Source: Desulfurivibrionaceae bacterium (GTDB lineage Bacteria; Desulfobacterota; Desulfobulbia; Desulfobulbales; UBA5123). Taken from it: a DNA stretch of 46,179 nt. The translations under genes were made by a program, and so were the position numbers. The stretch is from positions 1-46,179 of the forward strand of contig JAQYVW010000018.1 of assembly GCA_030145325.1 (NCBI GenBank), read 5' to 3'. The notes below the pieces were generated by a model. That model saw only the letters and a list, made by a program, of their open reading frames with translations. It was not told the origin of the DNA and did no database searches. Positions 17,283 to 26,044 of the stretch are shown in pieces; position 1 is the stretch's first letter, and every line of letters begins with the position of its first letter.

Positions 17283-18899
17283 TTACTTGGGGCGGAAACC
17301 GGTGACGGCGATTTCAAGGGTGTTACCAATCATCCCTGCCAGCAGAACCAGAATTGCCAAGTCATGTTCATTGAAGTCGACATTATGTTTATTGAATAAT
17401 TCCACCACCCCGAGGCATGAACCGGTGAGGTAGAGAGGTACGGCAATGGCTGAACCTGATTCTCTACCGATGGTGGCTGCCAGCTGTTGGTCGGAAACCA
17501 TGGTTGGTTTGCCATGGCTGAAAACCCATCCCGCCAGCCCCTTGTCAACGGGAACAAGATCGCCTCGTTGCATATCCTTGTTGAGACCACTGGGCATCAT
17601 CACCACCAACCCCTGTCGATCCGGGCTGGCAAGAAGAATGGTTCCAGCCTCGCAATGGAACATTTCGGTGATCATTTCCATGATCTGCCCCAGCAGCCAG
17701 GGGTTTATATGTAGGTGCTGGAGTAGGAGGGAGATTTCAAGCATGGTGCGCCACTCTGCACCGGTAAGCTTGTTGGCGAGATCCGGCGGCAGGAACTGCG
17801 ATAATAATCCTTTCCGCAAATCAGCAGGCGAGATGGCCTTCATTTCAATGAGGATATCTCCCAAGCCTTTGTTGGGGAGTTGTTGGTCAACCCATTGTAG
17901 AAGAAGATCGTTCATCTGGCGGGGTTCAATGCGGGGGGTGTTGCGTTGTTGACCCAGCGCCTTTTTGATCTGCTCATCACTGACCACGCCCAGATCTTCC
18001 AAAATTTCACCTAAGCGACGACGCTGACCAGCTTTACCGATCAGGTGGGCGGTGAGGTTGGCGGTGATGTTTTCAAAATAAAGATTTCGCCCCTCACCGA
18101 AAAAGGCGATTAAAAATTTGTCCATCCGCCCGAGATCCTTAAGGCGGGGCAAGACGAAATTTTCGTAGAAACCGATGGTTCCATCGATCATTTCCTGAGC
18201 GGAATTAAAGAGATAGACACCACGCTGGGAAAGGCTATCACGGCCTTCGAATTCGTATGCCTCCTCAAATTCGTCAAACAGATTACTGATTCGTTTCATG
18301 TAATCGATGTCGGCCATCTGAGCGACCAGATCGGCGGTGGCGACCATGCAGGCCACCGCTTCTTCGGTACGATTTGCAAAGAGGCCGGTGAGGTTGGGGC
18401 GTTGGTGAAATTCGGTGAGAGAAATGGTTTTGGCGGTAATGGAAATCGCCTGGGCAGGCCAGTGCTTATCGGTTAGGTATTTTTCGGCAATGGTCATACT
18501 ACGCGGGACGTGGGTGTAAGTGTATTTGCCGCCGTAACCGGCATCATCCCCTTTTTCTTTCATGAACCCAGCATCATGGAAGGATGCCGCCGCCACCCCG
18601 CTCAAAAAAAGGTGCTCCGGGATGGGAGTGTTGCCTTGGGACTTTTGCCAACCGGAGATCATTCGAGCGGTGGCCAAGGCCACGTCCAAGGCGTGGTCAA
18701 GGGTGTGATAACCAACCTGACATGACTCATAGTCTGGCCATTGGCCTGCGAAAAGGCGGGTTAGGTCAGCAAAGAGGTTCTTGGTCAAATCCAAGGCCCC
18801 AGGGTAATCAGAGGCCGTTATCTCCAGGATAAGCTCAATGGTTACTTGCCGGGAAGCTTGTAAAGACTCGCTGGTATAGTCGATTCTGGTCATCGTCAT
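17283..18899 (-). CDS. HD phosphohydrolase, MshEN-like and GAF domain signalling protein
   Basis: This cytosolic signalling protein has 538 residues. The N-terminal half is HD-like: YHTLDH (64-69, H65 and H69), FHDAGF (107-112) and later ATADLVAQMAD (187-197) give the metal-ligand pattern of class I cyclic-nucleotide phosphodiesterases more than of HD-GYP. The middle carries RLGEILEDLGVVSDEQ (295-310) continuing to QQ at 317-318, close to the c-di-GMP-binding MshEN motif. A weaker second copy lies at 345-368. A GAF domain occupies about 385-530. The gene is 47 bases upstream of yejA on the same strand and could lead its operon. The substrate and ligand are inferred from motifs only. No strong ribosome-binding site is seen; ATGs occur at 18899 and 18893. 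Confidence 0.8.
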   Translation of the reverse strand: MTMTRIDYTSESLQASRQVTIELILEITASDYPGALDLTKNLFADLTRLFAGQWPDYESCQVGYHTLDHALDVALATARMISGWQKSQGNTPIPEHLFLSGVAAASFHDAGFMKEKGDDAGYGGKYTYTHVPRSMTIAEKYLTDKHWPAQAISITAKTISLTEFHQRPNLTGLFANRTEEAVACMVATADLVAQMADIDYMKRISNLFDEFEEAYEFEGRDSLSQRGVYLFNSAQEMIDGTIGFYENFVLPRLKDLGRMDKFLIAFFGEGRNLYFENITANLTAHLIGKAGQRRRLGEILEDLGVVSDEQIKKALGQQRNTPRIEPRQMNDLLLQWVDQQLPNKGLGDILIEMKAISPADLRKGLLSQFLPPDLANKLTGAEWRTMLEISLLLQHLHINPWLLGQIMEMITEMFHCEAGTILLASPDRQGLVVMMPSGLNKDMQRGDLVPVDKGLAGWVFSHGKPTMVSDQQLAATIGRESGSAIAVPLYLTGSCLGVVELFNKHNVDFNEHDLAILVLLAGMIGNTLEIAVTGFRPK

Positions 18900-19362
18900 A
18901 ATCTGATGTTTTGTGCCTGCATTGTCGATACAATTTTACGGTATCGCAGAATAGTGAGCAATTACAAGGTCGGGCGGTCATCTGGTTGCCCTATATGCAA
19001 CCTTAAATTGGCGATGGCCTGAGCACAAGAAATGAATGAGCTAATTTATTCTTTCCTGTTGCAGAGGTCAAATAAAAGTTTGAGTGAAATAGGTTGCTTT
19101 GCCCACGAAAGGACTATGGCTTTGTTATATACTTGTAAACAACGGCTACCTTTCGCTAACATTGCGGCGGTAAAGACAGACGTTTACGAAGGTTGAGAAG
19201 GGTGGTTTGTTAATTTTTTATTTGACCTTGGCGACGAGGCTGTTTAAAAGATCATCAATTAATAACACTTGTTGAACTGTCTGAAATATTACAGAGACGA
19301 CACGTTTTGACCGTGCGTCCCTTATCGGGGCGCTGTTATATTTTACAGGAGGTTTATGTATC
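18900..19362. other. Divergent intergenic region between HD-GAF gene and leuC
   Basis: This 463-base region has no convincing gene. It holds a small hairpin, GGTTGC (18984-18989) with GCAACC (18997-19002). Nearer leuC, a bulged stem lies between GACGACACG (about 19292) and CGTGCGTC, with no T-tract. A possible leuC promoter pairs TTGACC near 19220 with TAAAAG 17 bases later. AGGAGG (19347-19352) is the leuC ribosome-binding site. Confidence 0.4.
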
Positions 19363-20646
19363 ATGGGTAAAACCATCGCCCAGAAGATTTTTGATGCCCA
19401 TCGCCGGGATAACCCATCGGAGCAGAACGTGGTTCTGGATCTTGATGTGGTCATGTGTCATGAGATTACCACCCCCATCGCTGTCACAGACCTGGAAGCG
19501 CGGGGCATGGATCGAGTCTTTGATCCCGATAAGCTGAAAGTGGTGATTGATCACGTTACCCCTTCCAAGGATTCCAAGACCGCCCTGCAAGCTAAAATCC
19601 TCCGGGATTGGGCCCGTCGCCACAAGATCAAGGATTTCTTCGATATTGGCGATAACGGCGTTTGTCATGCCCTCTTTCCTGAAAAGGGCTTTGTGCGCCC
19701 CGGTTACACGGTGATCATGGGCGACTCCCATACCTGCACCCACGGGGCTTTCGGTGCCTTCGCAGCCGGGGTGGGCACCACTGATCTTGAAGTGGGAATC
19801 CTGAAAGGGGTCTGTTCCTTCCGCCTGCCGGAAACCATGCGGATCAACGTTACCGGCACCATGCCGGCTGGGGTATACGCCAAAGACGTGATTCTCAAGA
19901 TCATCAAGGAACTCACGGTCAACGGTGCCACCGATATGGTGATGGAGTTTGTCGGCCCGGTGGTTGAGCAGATGTCCATGGAATCACGGATGACCCTCTG
20001 TAATATGGCCATTGAAGCGGGCGGCACCTGCGGGGTATGCATGCCGGATCAGGTTACCGCTGAGTATCTCTGGCCTTTTATTCAGGACGACTACCCCAAT
20101 ATCGATGCCGCCATCAACGATTTTGCCAAATGGCATTCGGACGACGATGCCGTTTTCGCCAAGGAGATGAACATCGATGTTACTGATCTGGTTCCTCAGG
20201 TCACCTTTGGTTACAAGCCCGACGAGGTGAAGGATGTCACCGCTATGCAGGGCACCCCGGTGGATCAGGTCTATATCGGTTCCTGTACCAATGGTCGCAT
20301 TGAGGATCTGCGCGAGGCGGCCAAGATCTTGAAGAATCATAAGATTGCTGCCACCGTGCGCGGTATTGTTTCACCCGCCACCCCTAAGGTATATTCCCAA
20401 GCCATGGAAGAGGGGATCATCAAGATCTTTATGGACGCTGGCTTCTGCGTCACCAATCCCACCTGCGGCGCCTGTTTGGGGATGAGTAATGGGGTCTTGG
20501 CCGAGGGCGAGATCTGCGCCTCCACCACCAACCGTAATTTCAACGGTCGGATGGGCAAGGGCGGCATCGTCCACCTGATGAGCCCCCTGTGCGCCGCTGC
20601 CACCGCCGTGGCCGGCCACATCACCGATCCGCGGAAAATGCTGTAA
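19363..20646 (+). CDS. leuC: 3-isopropylmalate dehydratase/homoaconitase family large subunit
   Basis: This is the catalytic, 4Fe-4S-bearing subunit of an aconitase-family isomerase. The three cluster ligands are C308 (GSCTNGR), C368 and C371 (TCGACLG). The substrate and active-site stretch GDSHTCTHGAFG (121-132) is intact. At 427 residues it is the short archaeal-type subunit rather than the roughly 470-residue enterobacterial LeuC. In leucine synthesis it would convert 2- to 3-isopropylmalate with LeuD, encoded 30 bases downstream. The same short type includes homoaconitase, methylmalate and dimethylmalate dehydratases. No other leucine gene is in the window, so the pathway assignment is provisional. 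Confidence 0.85.
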   Translation: MGKTIAQKIFDAHRRDNPSEQNVVLDLDVVMCHEITTPIAVTDLEARGMDRVFDPDKLKVVIDHVTPSKDSKTALQAKILRDWARRHKIKDFFDIGDNGVCHALFPEKGFVRPGYTVIMGDSHTCTHGAFGAFAAGVGTTDLEVGILKGVCSFRLPETMRINVTGTMPAGVYAKDVILKIIKELTVNGATDMVMEFVGPVVEQMSMESRMTLCNMAIEAGGTCGVCMPDQVTAEYLWPFIQDDYPNIDAAINDFAKWHSDDDAVFAKEMNIDVTDLVPQVTFGYKPDEVKDVTAMQGTPVDQVYIGSCTNGRIEDLREAAKILKNHKIAATVRGIVSPATPKVYSQAMEEGIIKIFMDAGFCVTNPTCGACLGMSNGVLAEGEICASTTNRNFNGRMGKGGIVHLMSPLCAAATAVAGHITDPRKML

Positions 20647-20676
20647 TCCGGTCTCTGACCGTTAACGGAGGAAGTT

Positions 20677-21195
20677 ATGAAAGAATTCGGCGGTCCAGCC
20701 CTTTTTCTGGACAGAAATGATATTAATACCGACGAGATCATCCCGGCCAAGTATCTCACCGAGAATACCAAGATGGCCCTCCAACCCTATATGCTGGAAG
20801 ACCTGAAATTGGGCGGTTTTGACCCCAACTCCGACACCGCCCATGAGGCGGCGGTGATCATCACCCGCGCCAACTTTGGTTGCGGCTCTTCCCGCGAACA
20901 TGCGGTGTGGGTTTTTGAGGTTAATGACATCAACGTGGTGATTGGTCAGTCCTTCGCCCGTATCTTCCGGCAGAACATGTTCAACTGCGGGATGCTGGCC
21001 ATCGAGTTATCCAAGGAAGACCTGAATATCCTCTTCTCCTTGGGTGACGCGGTGACCGTGGCTGTTGATGTTGAGAACGGCAAACTCATCGCCAAAGGAG
21101 ACAAGGAAGCCTCTTTTGACTTCACCCTGAACTCCTTTGACAAGGATCTGGTCATGGCCGGTGGTTGGCTGGCCTATGCCGATAAGAATTATTAA
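20677..21195 (+). CDS. leuD: 3-isopropylmalate dehydratase family small subunit
   Basis: This swivel-domain partner of the large subunit has 172 residues. It has DINTDEIIPAKYLT near the N-terminus and the conserved FGCGSSREHAVW motif in the middle. In the family, the loop after the IPAxYL segment helps select the substrate. Here it reads YLTENTKM, which I cannot match to either the classic isopropylmalate or homoaconitate form. GGAGGAAG precedes the ATG, and the gene follows leuC closely, so they form one operon. No clear terminator follows; a set of inverted repeats lies in the next 180 bases. Confidence 0.85.
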   Translation: MKEFGGPALFLDRNDINTDEIIPAKYLTENTKMALQPYMLEDLKLGGFDPNSDTAHEAAVIITRANFGCGSSREHAVWVFEVNDINVVIGQSFARIFRQNMFNCGMLAIELSKEDLNILFSLGDAVTVAVDVENGKLIAKGDKEASFDFTLNSFDKDLVMAGGWLAYADKNY

Positions 21196-21328
21196 GCAAG
21201 ATAGACGCTGGATTATGTAAGCCCGGCATAAGATGAAGTTTTGCAAAACGTTGCTTAACTAGTGTCTGTCCGTGAAACCGGGGGTTGCTAAGGCCTGCCT
21301 CTGTTTTGTCCATAGCATATCATAAAAA

Positions 21329-21375
21329 GGGGCTGTTCAGTGTAAGCTGGATTGCCCCTTCTTGCATTTACACTG
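21329..21375. repeat. Interleaved inverted repeats downstream of leuD
   Basis: GGGGC (21329-21333) pairs with GCCCC (21354-21358), and CAGTGTAA (21338-21345) pairs with TTACACTG (21368-21375). The two stems overlap, so they can form only alternatively or as a pseudoknot. On the minus strand the first stem is followed by five T. Upstream, GTTTTGCAAAAC is a perfect palindrome at 21238-21249. No transposase remains nearby. Confidence 0.45.
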
Positions 21376-21455
21376 GTGGCCCAACTGACTTGTCGGTGAC
21401 CCTGAAGTAACAGAGTTTCTTTGACATCAAAGGGTCTGAGCGATAAAAAAACAGT

Positions 21456-23948
21456 ATGGAAACAACAAATCTCGAACTGCAACTTGTCGCTGATTATATC
21501 AAGAACACCGACACCTCGGTTTTTCTAACCGGTAAGGCTGGCACCGGAAAAACCACATTCCTGCGGTCCTTAAAAGAGAATACCTCCAAACGGATGATTA
21601 TTACTGCGCCCACCGGGGTGGCAGCTATCAATGCCGGTGGCGTAACCCTGCATTCGTTTTTTCAGATGCCTTTTGGGCCTATGGTTCCGGGCAGTGAGGC
21701 CTACGGGACTGATCGGCAGCGGCGGTTTCGAAAGGAAAAGAAAAATATTATCGTCAGCCTTGATCTCTTGGTGATCGATGAAATCAGTATGGTGCGAGCT
21801 GACCTCCTTGATGGGGTGGACACGGTCTTGCGCCGTTATCGCCGCAACGATCAGCCTTTCGGGGGCGTGCAACTACTCATGATTGGTGATCTGCATCAGC
21901 TGCCACCGGTGGTGAAGGATGATGAATGGCGTCTGCTGCGCGATCATTACCAGTCGCCTTATTTTTTCAGTTGCCAAGCTCTGGCTAAAACCCCATTGGC
22001 GACCATTGCCCTGAAACACATCTATCGGCAATCCGATAATCATTTCATCCAACTACTCAACCGGGTGCGGGATAATAACCTTGATGGGCAAAGTTTGGCG
22101 GAACTCAATCAGCGTTATCAACCCAAGTTCTCCCCCAGCGATAAAAATCAGGGTTACATCACCCTCTGTACTCACAATCGACAGGCCGATACCATCAACC
22201 AGGCCAGGCTGAAGGAGGTGGCGGGTAAGTCGCGCAGCTTTCAGGCCCTGATCGAAGGTGATTTCCCTGAATACGCTTATCCAACCCAGGCCTCTTTGGA
22301 GCTCAAGAACGGTGCCCAGGTGATGTTTGTGCGTAACGACTCTTCTCCCGAAAAGCTCTACTATAACGGTAAAATCGGCAAAATAACCCGCATTATCAAC
22401 GAGACGATCTGGGTGCAATGTGAAGGTGACAGGGAGGAGATCAAGGTTGAGCCGGTTACTTGGGAGAACATCAAGTATCAGCTGGATCAGGAGAGCAACG
22501 AGATCACCGAAGATAAGGTCGGTTTCTTTATTCAGCATCCCTTAAAGCTTGCTTGGGCAATAACCATCCACAAGAGTCAAGGCTTGACCTTTAGCAGGGT
22601 GGTCATTGATGCTGGGGCAGCGTTTGCCCATGGTCAGGTATACGTGGCCTTGAGCCGCTGCAAGACCTTGGAAGGGATTGTTCTCAGTTCGCCAATCTCT
22701 TTGCAAGCGGTGAAAACAGACCGTACGGTCATGCAATTTACGGAGCTGGCGATCCAAAATCAGCCCACTCCTGAACAGTTGATCGTTGCCAAAACTTCCT
22801 ATCAGCAACGATTGCTCAGTCAATGCTTTGATTTTAAGCCTCTAAGCTTGCGCCTCTACGGTTTACTGAACATTCTGGCGCAGAACGGACAGGTCATCAG
22901 GGTATCGGGGGGAGGCGATCAGGATGAATTGCGCGACCGAGCCGTGAAGGAAATCTTCGTTGTGGGTGAAAATTTTAAACGGCAACTGAGCAAGCTCTTT
23001 GTTGCCGGGGGGCTGCCTGAAGAGGATGAGGTCTTAAAGGAACGCACCATTAAGGCTTCAGCCTATTTTCAAGAAAAGCTTGAGACCATTCTGGGGCCGT
23101 TGGTCACAGAGATAATCATTGAGTCCGATAACCAAGAGCTGCGGAAACGGTGCCAAGAAGCGATCAAACAACTGCAAAAGGAATTCATGGTCAAGCTGGC
23201 AGTGGTGAAATCCTGCCGGAACGGCTTTGATCTTCATCTTTACCTGCGGGCAATCTCAGCCGCCGAGGTCCAATCGGTATCAGTGGCTAGATCGAAAAAA
23301 CAATCATCGCAGTACCTGGAATCAGATATCGATCATCCTGAACTTTTCCAAGAATTAAAGGACTGGCGCAGCAAGCAAGCAGCCGTGGAAGAAGTTCCCC
23401 ATTACCGGATTCTCCATCAGAAAATCCTGATCCAGATTGCCGTCACCTTGCCCAACGATTTGACCTCATTAAAAATGATCAAGGGTCTGGGGAAAAGGAC
23501 TGCTGAAAAATATGGGGCCCCGTTGCTTGCCATGGTGGTTGCTTATCGCCAAAAACATAAGATTAAGGACGTGACCCTGCCAAGCCCCAAAACCATGTCC
23601 GGGACGCAAAACCATGGTGAAGCAAACAGCAAAACGAAGCCGCCAGGAGAGACCAAGCAAATCAGTTTTGATCTGTTGCAAAAGGGTCTGACCATGGCCG
23701 AAATTGCCAAAGAGCGGGGATTAAATATCTCAACCATTGAAGTGCATTTGACAGCCTTTGTTGCCAATGGAGAATTGGCAATCGACAAACTGCTATCCAA
23801 TGAAAAACAACAGCTAATCGAACAGAAAATCGCTGAAAGAGATGGGCAGACCTACGGTCAAATAAAAAAGGGTCTGGGTGATGATTATTCCTATGGTGAA
23901 ATAAAACTGGTTCTGGCCCATCTCCAGGCAAAAGAGTCTCAGGTTTAA
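21456..23948 (+). CDS. Pif1/RecD-like superfamily 1 helicase with HRDC and HTH modules
   Basis: This ATP-dependent DNA helicase has 830 residues. Walker A is GKAGTGKT (26-33), Walker B is LLVIDEISMV (104-113, D108/E109), and the late helicase motif AITIHKSQGLTF lies near 370. These match the Pif1/RecD2 branch, moving 5' to 3' in known members. The C-terminal third adds an HRDC-like domain (roughly 625-700, with LKMIKGLGKRTAEKYG) and a helix-turn-helix (roughly 735-785, TMAEIAKERGLNISTIEVHL) of the kind that ends RecQ proteins. This puts RecQ-type accessory modules on an SF1 motor. No good ribosome-binding site precedes the ATG. It stands alone, and its role in repair or replication restart is inferred. 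Confidence 0.88.
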   Translation: METTNLELQLVADYIKNTDTSVFLTGKAGTGKTTFLRSLKENTSKRMIITAPTGVAAINAGGVTLHSFFQMPFGPMVPGSEAYGTDRQRRFRKEKKNIIVSLDLLVIDEISMVRADLLDGVDTVLRRYRRNDQPFGGVQLLMIGDLHQLPPVVKDDEWRLLRDHYQSPYFFSCQALAKTPLATIALKHIYRQSDNHFIQLLNRVRDNNLDGQSLAELNQRYQPKFSPSDKNQGYITLCTHNRQADTINQARLKEVAGKSRSFQALIEGDFPEYAYPTQASLELKNGAQVMFVRNDSSPEKLYYNGKIGKITRIINETIWVQCEGDREEIKVEPVTWENIKYQLDQESNEITEDKVGFFIQHPLKLAWAITIHKSQGLTFSRVVIDAGAAFAHGQVYVALSRCKTLEGIVLSSPISLQAVKTDRTVMQFTELAIQNQPTPEQLIVAKTSYQQRLLSQCFDFKPLSLRLYGLLNILAQNGQVIRVSGGGDQDELRDRAVKEIFVVGENFKRQLSKLFVAGGLPEEDEVLKERTIKASAYFQEKLETILGPLVTEIIIESDNQELRKRCQEAIKQLQKEFMVKLAVVKSCRNGFDLHLYLRAISAAEVQSVSVARSKKQSSQYLESDIDHPELFQELKDWRSKQAAVEEVPHYRILHQKILIQIAVTLPNDLTSLKMIKGLGKRTAEKYGAPLLAMVVAYRQKHKIKDVTLPSPKTMSGTQNHGEANSKTKPPGETKQISFDLLQKGLTMAEIAKERGLNISTIEVHLTAFVANGELAIDKLLSNEKQQLIEQKIAERDGQTYGQIKKGLGDDYSYGEIKLVLAHLQAKESQV

Positions 23949-24206
23949 GATTGGTAGACCATCTTTATGGTTACTTGCGATGTTGCTTGGGATGATCGGA
24001 CCTCGCCACCGCTAATACTGCTGGAACTATGAGCGCATCTATGCTAATTGATGATATTGTCCAAACTTCAGAAAATCGATCTTGAAAATGTATCCATGCC
24101 TCATGTCCATCTGATCACGGCGGAAAGTTTCGTGTCATCAATAACGGGCAACATTCAAACCGAAAGTTTTCACAAAAATAACTGCATGAACAAGGAGAGC
24201 TGAACA

Positions 24207-24899
24207 ATGGAGTACTCACCCGAAATTAAATCAATGGTCTGCGTGGCGAAAGGACCGAACAACGGCCCTTCGCCCATTCCCCAGGAAGGGGCTTGGGTGC
24301 AGGCCAAGGAAATCAGTGATATCTCAGGGCTCACCCACGGCGTGGGCTGGTGCGCTCCCCAGCAGGGGGCGTGTAAACTCACCCTCAACGTTAAAAATGG
24401 GATCATCGAAGAAGCCCTGATCGAAACAATTGGGTGCACGGGGATGACTCATTCGGCTGCCATGGCCGCCGAAATTCTTTCTGGCAAGACCATTCTTGAG
24501 GCGCTAAACACCGATTTGGTATGTGACGCCATCAACGTTGCCATGCGGGAACTGTTTCTACAGATCAGCTACGGTCGGACCCAGACCGCCTTTTCTGAAG
24601 GGGGGCTGCCGGTGGGCGCTGGCCTTGAGGACCTTGGCAAGGGACTCAGAAGCGTTATCGGCACCATGTACTCCACCAAGGCCAAAGGGCCGAGGTATTT
24701 AGAAATGGCCGAAGGGTACGTTACCAAGTTGGGACTTGACGATAACGAAGAAATCATCGGCTACGAGTTCGTCCGCATGGGACCAATGATGGAGATGATC
24801 GCCAAGGGCACTGACCCCAAAGAGGCACTCGCCAAGTCTACAGGCACATATGGCCGGTTGGCGGATGCGGTAAAAACCATCAACCCGAGACACGAATAG
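24207..24899 (+). CDS. NifU/IscU-like iron-sulfur scaffold protein
   Basis: This 230-residue scaffold has the IscU-like core: an early Cys in GWCAPQQGACK, then IETIGCTGMTHSAAMAAEIL, which corresponds to the Cys-bearing segment of NifU. It lacks the ferredoxin and C-terminal Nfu domains of the full NifU encoded at 44424-45263. AGGAG (24193-24197) lies nine bases before the ATG. The GGGtGRT gene follows after 18 bases. These two families are repeatedly found together in anaerobes, but I know of no established joint function. A transcription start site is not obvious in the 258-base region upstream. Confidence 0.88.
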   Translation: MEYSPEIKSMVCVAKGPNNGPSPIPQEGAWVQAKEISDISGLTHGVGWCAPQQGACKLTLNVKNGIIEEALIETIGCTGMTHSAAMAAEILSGKTILEALNTDLVCDAINVAMRELFLQISYGRTQTAFSEGGLPVGAGLEDLGKGLRSVIGTMYSTKAKGPRYLEMAEGYVTKLGLDDNEEIIGYEFVRMGPMMEMIAKGTDPKEALAKSTGTYGRLADAVKTINPRHE

Positions 24900-24917
24900 G
24901 AAGTAGGAGAGACATAA

Positions 24918-25916
24918 ATGGCACTTTTTGAAAGTTATGAACGAAGAATAAACCAGATCACTCCTCTTCTTGAAGAATACGGCATCGCCTCCCTGGAAGA
25001 TGCCGAAAAGATTTGCAAGGACAAGGGGTTGGACATCTATGAGCTGGTCCGCGAAGTGCAGCCGATCTGTTTTGAAAACGCCTGCTGGGCCTATATTACC
25101 GGCGCCGCCATTGCCATCAAGAAAGGGCAGGTTGTGGCCTCGGATATTGCCAAAACCCTTGGTCTGGGGCTGCAGTCTTTTTGCATCCCCGGTTCGGTGG
25201 CCGATGATCGCAAGGTGGGCATCGGCCACGGTAACCTTGCTTCCATGCTGCTCCTTGAAGAGACCGAATGTTTTGCCTTTGTGGCTGGCCACGAATCTTT
25301 TGCCGCCGCCGAGGGAGCCATCGGCCTAGCCCGTTCCGCCAACAAGGCCCGTCAGAAACCCTTGCGGGTAATCCTGAACGGACTGGGCAAGGACGCGGCC
25401 CAGATCATCTCCCGGATCAACGGTTTCACCCATGTCCAGACCAGCTTTGATTACGCTTCCGGTAAGCTGACCATCGTCAAGGAGACTCCGTACTCCTCTG
25501 CCGAACGGGCCAAGGTCAAGTGCTATGGGGCTGATGATGTGCGCGAAGGAGTGGCCATCAATCATCATGAGGGGGTGGATGTTTCCATCACCGGCAACTC
25601 CACCAACCCCACCCGTTTTCAGCACCCGGTGGTGGGCACCTACAAGAAGGAATGCCAGCAGGCCGGAAAGAAGTATTTCTCAGTGGCCTCGGGCGGAGGC
25701 ACAGGCCGTACCCTGCATCCCGACAACATGGGTGCCGGACCCGCCTCTTACGGGATGACCGACACCATGGGCCGCATGCACTCCGATGCCCAGTTCGCAG
25801 GCTCCTCATCGGTGCCAGCCCATGTGGAAATGATGGGCCTCATCGGCATGGGTAACAATCCCATGGTGGGGGCCTCGGTGTCCGTTGCCGTTGCTGTGGA
25901 ACAGGTCATGAAGTAA
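24918..25916 (+). CDS. GGGtGRT family protein
   Basis: This cytosolic protein of 332 residues is named after its motif, visible here in SVASGGGTGRTLHPDNMG, about three quarters along. The sequence is rich in Gly and Ala and contains no membrane segment or signal peptide. The family has no firmly established activity. Its constant partner is the Fe-S scaffold gene immediately upstream, which suggests a role in cluster or cofactor handling. The N-terminal EERGIASLEDAEKI-like helical region precedes several conserved Cys (for example in VQPICFENACW). AGGAGAG precedes the ATG, and a perfect terminator closes the operon 16 bases after the stop. Confidence 0.9.
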   Translation: MALFESYERRINQITPLLEEYGIASLEDAEKICKDKGLDIYELVREVQPICFENACWAYITGAAIAIKKGQVVASDIAKTLGLGLQSFCIPGSVADDRKVGIGHGNLASMLLLEETECFAFVAGHESFAAAEGAIGLARSANKARQKPLRVILNGLGKDAAQIISRINGFTHVQTSFDYASGKLTIVKETPYSSAERAKVKCYGADDVREGVAINHHEGVDVSITGNSTNPTRFQHPVVGTYKKECQQAGKKYFSVASGGGTGRTLHPDNMGAGPASYGMTDTMGRMHSDAQFAGSSSVPAHVEMMGLIGMGNNPMVGASVSVAVAVEQVMK

Positions 25917-25932
25917 GGCTGAAACAAAAAAA

Positions 25933-25967
25933 GATCCGAGCTTGTTAAAGGCTCGGATCTTTTTTTT
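25933..25967 (+). terminator. Intrinsic terminator after the scaffold/GGGtGRT operon
   Basis: GATCCGAGC (25933-25941) and GCTCGGATC (25951-25959) form a perfect nine-base-pair stem with a nine-base loop, followed by eight T (25960-25967). A run of A precedes it, so it could act in both directions. Confidence 0.95.
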
Positions 25968-26044
25968 GTACTTAACGGTTCTGCCCTGATGGCGAAAGAG
26001 CTCAAAATGTCGTTTTGCAAGACCTGACCCCGGAGGAGGGATTT

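Noticed and set aside
19185-19225. AGGGTGG followed by a T-rich stretch in the leuC leader, resembling part of a T-box
   Set aside because: Only the first bases of the T-box sequence match, the leader seems too short for a specifier stem, and no antiterminator or terminator pair can be drawn.
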